A stretch of DNA of 64,000 nt from Halichondria panicea (taxonomy: Eukaryota > Porifera > Demospongiae > Suberitida > Halichondriidae), in contig NC_087379.1 in NCBI RefSeq assembly GCF_963675165.1, positions 3,600,201-3,664,200 on the forward strand, given 5' to 3'. Position 1 is the stretch's first letter; every line of letters starts with the position of its first letter. Of the stretch, positions 43,815-54,850 are shown piece by piece. Under the pieces are notes generated by a model, which searched no databases, had not been told where the DNA came from, and saw nothing but the letters and a program-made list of their open reading frames with translations. The position numbers and the translations under genes are program-made.

Positions 43815-44395
43815 ACACACACACACAAACTGCCAAAAGATGAGACATCTTGACAATATGCACTGCCAGAAGATGGGACATCTTTGCAGTACATTAAAAA
43901 CACACACACACACACACACAAACGTTAACAGATTGCCAAAAGATGAGACATCTTGACAATATGTACTGCCAAAAGATGGGACATCTTTGCAGTACATTAA
44001 ACACACCCACACACACACACAAACGTTAACAGATTGCCAAAAGATGAGACATCTTGACAATATGCACTGCCAGAAGATGGGACATCTTTGCAGTACATTA
44101 AACACACACACACACAAACGTTAACAGATTGCCAAAAGCATCTTGACAATATGTACTGCCAAAAGATGGGACATCTTTGCAGTACATTAAAAACACACAC
44201 ACATAAACGTTAACAGATTGCCAAAAGATGAGACATCTTGACAATATGTACTGCCAAAAGATGGGACATCTTTGCAGTACATTAAACACTAAACACACAC
44301 ACACACACACACACACAAACGTTAACAGATTGCCAAAAGATGAGACATTTTGACAATATGCACTGCCAAAAGATAGGACATACACACACAAAAAG
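43815..44395. repeat. Minisatellite with unit of about 100 bp (6 copies)
   Basis: The unit runs GCCAAAAGATGAGACATCTT, then GACAATATG(C/T)ACTGCC, (A/G)AAGATGGGACATCTTTGCA and GTACATTAAA. An (AC)n tract and AACGTTAACAGATT close it. Copies start near 43832, 43934, 44036, 44127 (shortened), 44220 and 44335. The last copy is truncated. Each unit contains a near-palindromic AAGATG(A/G)GACATCTT. Confidence 0.85.
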
Positions 44396-45027
44396 AAAAC
44401 GGACTGCTGTAATGTTTGGCATACAGGGCTGCATCCAAGACTTTCATTTGAGGATTTTAGGACAGGGGGGGGCAAATGAAAGGGGGGCGAACTAAGATAT
44501 CCGCGAACTGTACGTTTCACAGTGAAAGCCAAACTAGAAGGGTCTGGGGGCTTAATTTGAGGGCCTTAGATCGATTCTGGTGCAATTTAGGTGCCTATTA
44601 ATGAATCTGCCTGATCGTAGGGGGGCGGGGGTGAATTACTCTCTTCTCCATCCCCTCAATGCAGCCCTTCCTTAACTGCAGCCCTTCCTTAACAACTGTT
44701 GTATAGTATAATAGTATAGTAGTAATAATTATTAATCACTCACAATTTTCACAGTGGATCCTGTCCGGATCAGCAATCGTTGGGTCGGCCATGGGGTACA
44801 TGTAGGTTGGTTTAGCCTGCCAATTCACATTCCTAGAGTTTTGTCCTCGCAAAGAGATAGTTTAAATAGCTAAGTATCTCCTCTGCACTAGCACCACAAT
44901 ACAGTACAGTGCAGTACAGATAAAGGTCAGCTAGTTATGATATGTACCTCGTGTTAAAGGTCAGAAGGTTCAAAGTTGATTTTTGAATATTATTTTAGGT
45001 TCAAAGTTCATTTTGCTAGAATTAAAA
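44396..45027. other. 5' flank of the kinase gene
   Basis: The stretch holds G-rich runs (44464-44490, 44620-44632), a TTAACTGCAGCCCTTCC-type duplication near 44660-44690 and a GTTCAAAG(T)T repeat just before the kinase ATG. No other gene was recognised. Confidence 0.4.
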
Positions 45028-46149
45028 ATGGCTACGGTCGCAATAAGTCCAAGTGCAGAGCTTGAGTCTCCTTTGCCAAATTCTAGTGCTACTATGAACA
45101 GATATAGCCGATCTAACACCCTCGAAGAGAAGAGAAGCGAGAGAAAAAAGCGAAGGAAATCAAGAATAGGAATAAAAGCTGTTGAGGCCCATTTAAGCCC
45201 TGGCTTTAAGGAATAAAGCGGAGAAGAATGTGGTGCTATATAGAAATATGTCTAGATCATATTGGGAGAGGTGGCAGTGGGAGCTTCAACAGAGAAAGGA
45301 GAGTATGGCACGTGAGAGGGCATTGCATCGGACACGCTCAAGCGTCACGAGAGAGGTAAATGTACATGTACACGAAATCGATCAAGATTTGCTGCATGAT
45401 CCACCAGATGTGACAGAAAGTACTGAAATGTATATTGGTCGGGGATCATTTGGTATTGTTAAGATGCAGCTGTTTCGTAATGTAAAAGTGGCTGTGAAAG
45501 AACTGCTCCCCCACTCATTACTAGACGATCTTAACAAAGAAGCAAATATCTTAGCTCGCTTTTTTCACCCTTATCTACCTTTCTTGTTTGGGACTACTTA
45601 CGAAGCCACTCAGGATTGTAGATGACACTGACTGATGCTTTCTCTACCATGATTGAACAGCTTAAAGAAACAGTTTTAACACTTTGTGCCCAACTTATGG
45701 AAGCAGTGCGGTATTTGCATGATGAAGTTCACGTCCTACATAATGATCTCAAGTGCAACAACATTTTGATTGGCGAGAGCCTTACTGAGGCACCGGTAAC
45801 TGATTCATCAAGTCGGAGGTATATGCAGCTAGTAGTGATAGACTTTGGGAAAGCAACAACAGTAGAACGAGGAAAACGATACCACCTCTCTGAAAGTGAA
45901 AAGGCCGAATATATCCGTCGCTATTCCCATATTGCACCTGAAGTTGTCGAAGGACTAACAAAACAGTCCAAAATGAGTGACATGTATGCTGTTGGTGGTA
46001 TTCTCATCAGAATGCTAGAGAGTAAAATGCTCAGAGGTGATGTACATGTAAGGAAAGCCATAGATGACTTCTCAGTCAAATGTCGTTCTCCAAGATATTT
46101 GTTCAGGCCTACTGCGCAAAATGGAATTGATGTTATTTGTAAGATTTAA
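45028..46149 (+). CDS. Protein kinase (HND-type, TKL-like)
   Basis: The N-terminus is MATVAISPSAELESPLP with a basic RKKRRKSRIGIKAVEA segment, then RNMSRSYWERWQWELQQRKE. The kinase domain has a Gly-rich loop GRGSFGIVKMQ, the lysine in VAVKELLPHS, FHPYLPFLFG, catalytic loop LHNDLKCNNIL (HND instead of HRD), VVIDFGKAT and an APE-like HIAPEVVEG. SDMYAVGGILIRML follows. The frame shifts near 45200 and near 45620, where the hinge part is missing, so this copy may be broken. I recall this kinase type, with an SYWERWQWEL lead and an HND loop, as an expanded family in sponges. It is a cytoplasmic kinase with no transmembrane segment. The substrate is unknown. Confidence 0.7.
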
Positions 46150-46328
46150 GTTATATTTAGCTTAGATTAATAATTAATTTTGTGATTAATATTTACCCTT
46201 TTGCACATGACTCATTAATAAAATTGCAAGTGATCCATGCCATGAATTCATTATGGGACGATGCAAAGAAAATTACACCATTGCATGTACGTGCCGTGCG
46301 TATATATATATACATGTGAAAATAAAAT

Positions 46329-49300
46329 TCAGTTGGACAATAGTGACACTACCAGTACCCTTTGTGTTCCTATTACTCTACCAAAGTCAATGTCTGTTTC
46401 ACAAAAAGCCACTCTTTTCTTTATACTAGATAATCGAACATATTCAGATGTAGACAATGATCTAGCCCAAACTTGAGTAGGACCTCCAAACCAGACTTTG
46501 CAATTATGCTCATCGTAAAAAGTGACGTAAGCAATCCATTCAGACAAAACTTGGAAACTTGTACATTGAGATGCACCGGAATATGCTTTTATGTTGATCT
46601 TGCAAAAACGTTCAATTCTTGCTAGATGAAGCTGATCTGGATAGCTAGGGTGACAAGCCATCACATGAGACTTTGTGACATAGCGACTGTTTGCAGAGCC
46701 AAGCACGAATCCATCTATTGTGAGACTCGCTGTGCTTTCATATAAGGACAAAAGAGCGCAATTGTTGTGACCTACAGCTACCGACATTATAATACGATCT
46801 AACATATCTTTCTGATATGATTCCCATGCATTTTCGATAATAGGGAATAACGGTTTAATGGTGACCGATCGAATCGAGAATGTTGTGTTTGAGCCTGTGC
46901 TTGCTCCAAAGAACAAGCTTGCAGGGAGCCTTTATCGTAGGTGTGATGAACTAGTAGTGGATAGAATTCTTCCCTGAACTCAATTGGCCAATTTTCGGCA
47001 CCATAGTATTGGCCTGACATAAAACGTCGCATGAGCTGAAGTGATATGTTCTTACAGTTTGTGTGGTATGAGCCTAGCACCCCATTAAGACGCTCAAAGC
47101 TGAATAGCCAAAAAGAATAAACAGGGCCAAAGTCTAAAACACACTCCATCAGATGGGCGTGGAGGTGCATGTTGATCGTGTAGTTTCTTTGTCCATAAAG
47201 TTGTTCAAATAGTTTACAAAAATCCATCAACAAAGAATCACCCTTCTCTAAGTTACGTAGAGTAATTTGGCGTTGACATACTATGTCAACAGCTTTAACA
47301 AACAGCAACCAACAGTCATAGTCTTTGTGAGGAATTACTCCTTTCAAAGAGCACAGTGAATAGATAAGAGTCCAATTTCGCCATTGATCGGCTGTGAAAC
47401 TTTAAAAACCCGAAGCAATCTTTGAAGGAATACGGCCAATTTCAGGGGGTGTAACAAATCTATCAACCTTCTCTTGTATACTCAAATAATGTGTCTTGTC
47501 TAGTATACCAAGTGACGTCCAGACAGATAGAACATGCTTTGCTGTGCCTAACAACAAATTGTGCATCGGATCTATAACTGAGAACCTAACAACGTAACAA
47601 CGTCAAAGTATGGTAATTCAAGTAGAACGGAGTATCTACATCCATGCTCTGTTTCTATTAGCTTCTGTTGTGCTTTTGTTATTGCTTCTTTATGAGCTTG
47701 TGCCTGATCACGATGTGAGATTGTGGAGCGTTTAGTCCAATTACTACGTCCAATTACTACGGTCAGTGCCTGTAAAATCAGCCTTCTGTCCAAATACTTT
47801 GGTAGGGAAGGGTTTTAAACATCTCGAACAGGCACGGTATGCGTTGTGCCCCACAAATCCCGACACTTTCCTACTTGCAGGTATATCACAGGATACACAA
47901 ATTAGGGCGGCCCGTACCAACACTTGTGTACCAGAAGCAGTTGGCATGACAACTCCAGTCCACAGTTCCTTTAACTCATTAACTAAAGGTTTTAAATAGG
48001 TATTAATATCTCCTTTTGGCTCATGAGGACCGGGAATAACGCCAACAAGCAGAACATTTTCAGTTAAGTATCTTACACGCCGTGGAAGATTTTGAATGGC
48101 GATATAAATTGATATAAATTGCTCCAGCAGAATAGGGACTATGCTTGAAGGGTTGAAACCAATCAATATTTATCGTCAATGCATAATTGTAAGGCACAGA
48201 CAGAAATGGCGCACCTGATGGGGTCAAAAAATCTTTCCAAACTTTCCCGTCATATATGTCGCGAAGAGTGCCTGGATCAGTTTCAATATTTCTCCACAAT
48301 TCACATGAGTGATGAAAGTGTGGTCGAAACGTGTGGTCGAAGCAGGAACGTTTTTAAAGAAGCAACAACACTTTGATAACAGTATGTCTGACGAGGGTAC
48401 CAAGAAATAGTTCCGGCTGATGTTCGAATCTTTTTCATCAATTGTTCATTGCAAGGATTTCTCTGTCGAGTGTGGGGATGGTGAGGATACTTGACATATG
48501 ATCAACGTTTCGATTCTTTCGTCTTATTAGGTAGAGTGACAGTGCATACATTTAAAGCATATGTGGTATGACATTTAGGACAAGAGACGTACTTGGAAAA
48601 TGAATCCTTTTCTTGTCCAATCAATGTTTTTGCTTGCCCTAGGTTTTTGGGGATTATCTGTGCTAATTCAATTATCTGTGCTAATTCTCTAAGAGAAGCA
48701 CTCAAACAACAAGTAGAGAAAGCAGCTTTGCAAAAAAACTGAAAATTATGTTGATTCCTGAATTAGACACCTTGAACAGTGTCTGCCACATTAGAATGAA
48801 TACAGCGTATAATCTTGCCATCCGTAGGACTGCTGACTCTACTTGAGAACCTTTTACAGTAGTATTTTCATCATCAAACCAAAGTTCTGTTAACTGCGTG
48901 TCATCATCCTAAACAAAATAAGAATTATTATATACAGACAACTAGCTCCACATGTAAATGTATACCGTATAATGGGGAAATTTTTGTGGGCGCTTTTTTC
49001 GAGGGCAGAACTAACGAATACTGGGATAAACACCGGTATCAAGAGTTTATGATACAGAGAGAGTATCGAACGTAGGCATACTGTACATCAGATGTATGCG
49101 GAGAGTAACGTGACTTCTTGTATCTGTCACAAGCTTGGAATTTGCACACTGACCAATCCAAGTGTGGGTGATGTCATCTATCAAGAAAGTAGATTACATC
49201 ACCTACACTTGGATGGGTTGATAGATTACATCACCCACGCTTGGATTGGTCAGTGTGCAAATTCCAAGCTTGTGACAGATACAAGAAGTCACGTTACTCT

Positions 49301-49807
49301 CCGCATACATCTGATACACAGTATGCCTACGTTCGATACTCTCTCTCTATCATAAACTCTTGCCGGTACGCAAAGCTCTTGGTGGGTATGCACAATCATG
49401 GTATTAAGTGTTTTATATACACCAGGAAATACTCACGTCAGCATCCACTTCAAAATCATCGTCAGTGTCCTCCTCACCACTTGTACTCGAACTCATGATA
49501 TTGTCTTGTTCATAGACAGTTTCTGTAAAACAGTGATTAATCTAAAAATGGCATGTTTTTTTATCTAAATATTCAAAGCGGTGTCAACTGTTGATTCATT
49601 TCCTTCACATGAAGTCTCCTCCATCTCATCGTCCGAGAAGCTAAATTCTTGCTCAGCCCTATGTATGTCGTGTCCTGGTGTTAAATCACACGTCCAACTG
49701 TTAGCAGCAGATGAATAATACAGCTGTTTGTGCTGGTAGTATAAATTATAGAGTGTCTTGCTTATTTTTTCATTGCAATGTTCAGTGGAATCGCTTCGCT
49801 TTTCCAT
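46329..49807 (-). pseudogene. Tnp2/CACTA-type transposase (Transposase_21-like), 3 exons
   Basis: Exon 1 is about 49807-49570 (MEKRSDSTEHCNEKIS, an acidic EFSFSDDEMEE). Exon 2 is 49522-49437 (EEDTDDDFEVDAD, GTGAGT donor). Exon 3 is 48905-46329, starting after TTTGTTTAG. Exon 3 contains VSCPKCHTTYAL, TLRDIYDGKVWKDF, NIDWFQPFKH (first Asp), GVIPGPHEPKGDINTYLKPL, GHNAYRACSRCLKPF, GCRYSVLLELPYFDVV, VIDPMHNLLLGTAKH (second Asp) and FTADQWRNWTLIYS. It continues with LKGVIPHKDYDCWLLF, INMHLHAHLMECVLDFGPVY and FSFERLNGVLGSYHTN (Glu). Frame breaks coincide with tandem duplications at 48319-48343, 48101-48120, 47735-47760 and 47587-47602. One TAA at about 47400 replaces a likely lysine codon. An in-frame 18-bp duplication is at 48653-48688. 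The element is dead but recently so. The intron between exons 2 and 3 contains a foldback MITE. Confidence 0.8.
49032..49367. mobile_element. Foldback MITE in transposase intron
   Basis: ACCGGTATCAAGAGTTTATG on the left pairs with CATAAACTCTTGCCGGT on the right. Pairing continues through GAGAGTATCGAACGTAGGC, TGCGGAGAGTAACGTGACTT and CACAAGCTTGGAATTTGCAC, with a central part of TGGGTGATGT repeats. The arms are about 140-150 bp with a loop of about 35-50 bp. Confidence 0.8.
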
Positions 49808-50049
49808 TGTATACACTGTACTGTATATGTATTTGTGTGTGGTTGTAGTACCTCAGCCATGTGGTCGGGGCTGCAGTGACATCATGTGGGAGGATCTCAG
49901 ACCAGTATAGCAAGCCTCGCCCTCTTCCCAAAATGTATTGATGGGTGTGGCCTAATAACTGATCAGCACGTGAACTATAAGTCATTGAACACGTGGTTCA
50001 GCCATTGTTATAGAAGTCTATTATACGTACCTCTGCTTATAGCGGTGCG

Positions 50050-51515
50050 ATGGCCTACCTACCAACCACAGTTTTTATTCTACCACAACTCCATCAAGAT
50101 CCAAATCTACTGTTTCCCAAAGCCAAAGGACACAACTACCTGTACCTCATGACAGATCTAGCTTACATGCCTAGAATGGCTTTGGAAGACTTAGTTGATG
50201 ATGTTATGAATGACAGAGAGGAAATGTCTGACAATGAATGACAATGAAGACTTTCGCTTTGGTGATTTGGATGACCCAGACGTAGTAGACCCGCCTCCAT
50301 ACCGTTGATCAGCGAGTTTATACACTCTCTGATGCCCCTCCTTCCCATGCTGATCAGCTTATGACTATGATGCAACAGCAGCAAGCTCAACTTCAAAAAG
50401 TACTTGATGGACAACAAGCAATGGAATTACGTCAAAGTGTAATGGATACCAAACTGGCTAGTTTACAGGAACTCCTCACCCTCAAGCAGCTCTGATGGGA
50501 AACGAAAACGTGTGGTCACTCGCACATTATCCGCCCATTGACTACACAGCTAACACGTTTTGTATTTCTCCCCTCCCTCAGTGCAAAGTATATGCAGTTC
50601 ATAAGCAACTGGATGTTCTGTTTGATACATCTGAAGTGTACGTTTACATTTTAACTGCCATGCCTAAAAGACTCTTCTTTGTAAACAATAGATTCTCTTC
50701 CAGTCACAACAAAGGTGTTCAAGAAACAATTGTGCAAGAGATACAAGATCAACCTGAATGCAAATTTAGTGACAAAGATATAAGACGTAGGTATTGCATA
50801 CTTTTCCGTCTTTAGTATTTAAGGAGATGTTATGAAAACCTAAGGCGGACATTCCTTGAACAACAATCGGGAAAAGAAGAGCTCGTTGAGCAACAGTCCA
50901 AACGCAGAAAGTATCGTTCTCGGCGTGAAAGATTAATTTTTATGATAAACTAGTAGTATTTTATTTGCTATTTAATTATAGAAATTTCAAAGGCGGTCAT
51001 CTGTGGTAACAAAGAACGAGATGGATAAGTATTGGAAATTGCTCAGTCTGGCTTATGTCACGGAAGAGAGTGACGATCCAGACAACCCCAATGGTATCAT
51101 TAAACACAAACTTGACTGGCGTTCTGAGAGTAAGTTTTTTTTGTTGGCAATACGTCACATCACCCTGCTTATTGTTTTAAAGGACTTTCCACTTTCATGA
51201 GCACCCTAGACTCACGCATTGCCAAGAAGCAACCTACATCTCCAGGGTTAGTGGCTAAAAAAGTACGGAAGCTGGGTGAACCTTCCAATACTACACCACC
51301 GGATGATGCTCCTAAATGGGCTGTCAACAGCGATGTTATTCAGAGTGAGTATAGTGCACAAATGACGTTGTAATTCTATTTATTTAACTAGGTACATCAC
51401 GCAACAAAGAGAACGTCTCGCCAGATGGTAAGTCAAACACTCTTACAAATTTTTATTATGCAAACTTTATTATTCAACTGCAGATAATGCTCAAGCTCGC
51501 GATCAAGCTGTCTAG
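50050..51515 (+). CDS. Multi-exon acidic/basic protein, head to head with the transposase
   Basis: The segments are MTDLAYMPRMALEDLVDDVM with an acidic DDPDVVDPPPY stretch (50050-50300), and a glutamine-rich helix LMTMMQQQQAQLQKVLDGQQ (about 50350-50490). A basic SDGKRKRVVTRTLS follows, then FSSSHNKGVQETIVQEIQD and FSDKDIRRR, and RCYENLRRTFLEQQSGKEE ending KRRKYRSRRERL (50822-50940). Later exons are WKLLSLAYVTEESDDPDNP (50981-51129), LSTFMSTLDSRIAKK with DDAPKWAVNSDVIQ (51185-51340), SRNKENVSPDG (51393-51428) and a last exon DNAQARDQAV (51482-51515). Splice borders are good at 51129, 51340 and 51428. Two short duplications (about 50231 and near 50300) or a stop disturb exon 1. I do not recognise a named domain. 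The position, sharing a roughly 240-bp divergent promoter with the transposase, suggests an accessory protein of the same element. Confidence 0.4.
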
Positions 51516-51837
51516 TGACATGAACATTGTGAACATAATTATTGTGCACATGCATGGTTGTGAAAAAGTATTGGATGATGTCATTAAAAAAATTAATTTA
51601 TCAATGAGTTTACAAGCGAGTTTACACAAAAGTTGTGAATCTACAATGTAGTTTACACGGGAGTTTCCACATTTTTGTGAGTCTACAATGGAGTTTACAT
51701 AACTGATACTTGAAGATTACAGCGTTTGTTCATCTACAATAGTGTACAAGACTAAACACTAAGAGTGTACAACATTATGATGTAAACTTTAGTGTACATC
51801 ATAGTCCACAACTTGTACACTACCCTATCTGGCCCTG
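51516..51837. other. GTTTACA-rich flank of the GT array
   Basis: GAGTTTACA/TAGTTTACA occurs at least five times. The stretch ends TGTACATCATAGT...TGTACACTACCC, the reverse complement of a sequence found right after the 41-43 kb array. Confidence 0.6.
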
Positions 51838-52325
51838 TGGTGGTGTGTGTGTGCGTGCATGTGACCCTGTGTTGTGTGCGTGTGAGTGCTGTGTGGGTGT
51901 GTGTGTGCGTGACGTGTGGCCCTTGTGTGTAATGTTTCTGTGCGTGTGAGTGATTGCGTGCGCGTGTGTGTGCCCCTGTCTGTGCGTGTGTGTGAGTGCC
52001 CCTGTGTTGTGTGCCTGTGAGTGTGTGTGTGCTGTGTGCTGTGTGTGTGATGTTTCTGTGTGTGCGTGTGTGTGATGTTTCTGTGTGTGCGTGCGTTCAC
52101 GTGTGTGTGTGTGCCCCCTGTCTGTGCGTGTGTGTGAGTGCCCCTCTGTTGTGTGCGTGTGAGTGTGGTGTGCGTGTGAGTGTGTCCCCCCTGATCATGA
52201 GTGTGCGTGCGTGTGTGTGTGTGTGTGTTGTGTGTGTGTGTGTGTGCGCGTGTGGCCCTTGTGTGTGATGTTTCTGTGTGTGCGTGTGAGTGTGTGTGCC
52301 CCCTGTCTGTGCGTGTGTGTATCTA
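51838..52325. repeat. GT-rich minisatellite related to the 41-43 kb array
   Basis: It shares GACCCTGTGTTGTGTGCGTG, GTGGCCCTTGTGTGT and GTGTCCCCCCTGA...GAGTGTGCG pieces with the 41-43 kb array, but not the GCACGCC pieces of the 13.9-kb array. Confidence 0.9.
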
Positions 52326-52449
52326 CATATAAAAGAGTTTCATCAACAAGAAGGTAAAAACAAGTATTAGTTATTATGATTTTAGTAAACTTGTGCCAGA
52401 GGTAACTTGGAATTTGAACTGAAAATGTTAATTTTATCTATTCTTTCAG

Positions 52450-52571
52450 ACGTGAAAGGGAATCCAAGCTGATGGGTGAAACCTTGTCTACCAGTGACAC
52501 TTCTGATGAGGAAACTGAACTCACACAAAGGAGGCGCACCATGCAAGAGTTGCACAACATAGTACATACAT
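52450..52571 (+). CDS. Short exon-like frame
   Basis: After a TTTCTTTCAG acceptor the plus strand reads REREESK-type charged sequence (RERESKLMGETLSTSDTSDE, then LTQRRRTMQELHN). It could be a distal exon of the 50-51.5 kb gene or of a separate one. The GT array at 51.8-52.3 kb would then lie in its intron. No family was recognised. Confidence 0.25.
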
Positions 52572-53330
52572 AATTATACATTATTATAGTACATCCACAC
52601 ACACGCAACATCCACGCACACATGCTGTCTACAGCGAAAACTGTTACCCTTCTGTAATTGTAACACACACACAAACTTTTCATTGTACAGGCAACCCAGT
52701 TAGAATCAGTTGGCTGTGAAGTCTAATTAGTCCAAAGCAGTTTGTCCACTCTCACCCAGCAATTCTTTCATCTTTTAATGCTTTCATTATATTAGAAGTC
52801 TATGTTGCAGATAGACGGTATAATGGATCGGATTGTGATTATGGTGGTAATTGTGGTATTATATCCATGGTATTATATCCACTTCGTATGATTAGCAGAG
52901 GTTGACACATTCAAAATTATGCATTTTATAGACTATAGACATAATTGTGATCCACCAAGTAATCATTAATTGTTCTGTATAAAACTTTCAGATGACCTGT
53001 TGCTCTGTTGCCCACCACCACAACTGACACTACTTTCGAAACCGCGTCCATCCACATCAACTCATCTTTTTTTTTTTTTTTTTTTCCAAATAATAGCAGC
53101 TTCTATGTAGACACAATGAAAGGTGGAGGGTACAGAAAATAAAGAGGACATACAAAGGATCGAGATCACCAGGTCGATGGCCCCAGGGTGTCCACTTGAC
53201 GATCTGGACCCTCGGATCGATGAGCGAAGGAGGGAAAAGGTAAGTCGGCAACGGAGCCAGCATAGTGTACTGCTATATGATTATGATTGGTCCCATTTAG
53301 ATGCTAACATCGAAGCGAGTCTGGTTTACA
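52572..53330. other. No recognised gene; poly(T) tract
   Basis: It contains a T-run of about 19 bases at 53067-53085, possibly the tail of a minus-strand retrotransposed sequence. A possible exon is at 53140-53240 (PGCPLDDLDPRIDERRREK before GTAAGT). Confidence 0.4.
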
Positions 53331-53662
53331 AACACACAGGTTTACAAGTTCAATGGTGGCTCATGTCGTAAAACAACTTATAGTTATAGTGAAGCTACAA
53401 ATGTCATAACTACAAATGCTACTCTATAGTGCAGGCTATTTCTTTTTAGCTTGACCTAAGCTTCCTACCTAGCCCTCTCTACAAGGTCCCTAGAAGGTCC
53501 CTAGAATCTCCCTGAGGTTGTACTACGAAGATCTTGTAGTAATTGTCACTTTTCTTTCGACGATTCTGATCGAACTGTACCTCAAAGCATAATATTAAAA
53601 ATACCACGTGGAAGAGCAGCTCAACAGCGTGCACAATGAGTAGCCATGCGTCGGGGAAAGGG
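53331..53662. mobile_element. piggyBac-like MITE, copy 3 (5'-truncated)
   Basis: ACACAGGTTTACAAGTTCAA through CACTTTTCTTTCGACGATTC to the right end CGGGGAAAGGG, followed by TTAA (53663-53666), matches the right two thirds of the copies at 17182 and 57510. The left end is not present. An internal AAGGTCCCTAG duplication is at about 53483. Confidence 0.7.
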
Positions 53663-54027
53663 TTAATGATACCATTTGTGTGTGCAGCACATTCATGATC
53701 AGCTGTGTTTTGCGCATCCATTTTGTGGTTGCACTATCATCACCACTATCATCACCACAATCACCACAATGAAAGTACCACAGTAGACTTGTGAGCTCCA
53801 CCTTGAGTTGTGTGTGGAAGGTTCTATTCGAAAGAGGAAGTGCTGAGTTACAGATATGGCTGTAACTGGTAAGAAGGGAATTAAAACATGTCAACAAAAT
53901 TAAAGTGATGCAAAAGTGATGTACAAAACACAAATTTAGTAGCACTTAATAATAATTATGAATATTGTGTAGGGGAAGATGAACAGGAGGGCCAATAAAA
54001 ACAGACCTTCACGCGGTAAATATTAAA

Positions 54028-54850
54028 TTGACAAAAAAGTACCAGTGCAGCAAACCTGTTTTTTTTCACAGATGCGAAGTTCCACCTTTCTTAGAGCTGT
54101 CTAGGACAGTTCAAGCGAGCGAGATAACTAACGTGCATCTTTCGGTAGCCAGATTACTAATAGCCAGATTACTACTTACGAAATACCCTCTCCGGGGAAG
54201 CCCCATGCGCAACAATAAAAAATTACTAGTGTTGAAAAGAAATTCTGCAAGTGCAGAGCACAGCGTGCAGCAGCAGCACTAAAATTAATGATGACGTGAT
54301 GAGGACAGTTGCCCTGGACTATTTCACTGGGCACTCAAGAGTAAATGAAAGTAATTTAAAATTAATTAGATTTTGGTTCCGCGGTGGGCGGTATACTACG
54401 TATGAAATCATGACCGCGGCTCAATTCTACAGCAGATACATCAGTAGTAACTCTTTCTCTTTTGGATACGATTGTAAGAATATCAATGAATCAAGACGCA
54501 GCCCCAAAATGCTATACAATTGCACATGGCTTCACCACGAGCTATGCAAGAATCTCTTTCCCACTGTAAAAATACAAACCTTTTTTGGAATATATCTACA
54601 TGCCGTTTATCTACATGCCATTGTTGTTCATGCCATTGCAGTATGAAGTGATGTCACTATCATCTGTGAATGCTGAAGGCCAAGAGCGTTTATTCAGTCA
54701 GGCTAAACGTATTAGTCTACGAGCAACAAATAGGAAAACTGAAAATGTTTTACCCACAATTCTGTTAGCATACAAGCACGACAAAAAAAATGGGAACATA
54801 CAAATCTCCTCTTCAAGTATAAGGGAACAGAAGTTGAAAAAAGTTTCATA
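54028..54850 (+). pseudogene. Unrecognised TE-like gene fragment
   Basis: The frames in order are CEVPPFLELSRTVQASEITN (54060-54130), VALDYFTGHSRVNESNLKLI with FWFRGGRYTTYEIMTAAQFY and RRSPKMLYNCTWLHHELCKN (54310-54560), and, one frame over, YEVMSLSSVNAEGQERLFSQ with AKRISLRATNRKTENVLPTI (54640-54780). The last part reads like the C-terminal SxEGQE-x-x-F-x-x-AK-x-I-x-x-x-TNRK segment of a transposon-type family. Duplications of TAGCCAGATTACTA (about 54145) and TATCTACATGCC (about 54592) fall at the frame changes. I cannot name the family. Confidence 0.35.

Noticed and set aside
43815-44395. Regularly spaced repeats that could suggest a CRISPR array
   Set aside because: The units are about 100 bp and contiguous apart from AC tracts. 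There are no unique spacers, and the DNA is eukaryotic.
43605-44532. Minus-strand frames of 144-170 codons in the 43.8-44.4 kb minisatellite
   Set aside because: The repeated FNVLQRCPIFWQ-type peptide follows directly from the repeat unit.
46345-51517. CACTA...TAGTG termini around the Tnp2-type transposase
   Set aside because: Five-base matches (46345 and 51513) lie within coding or splice sequence and are expected by chance.
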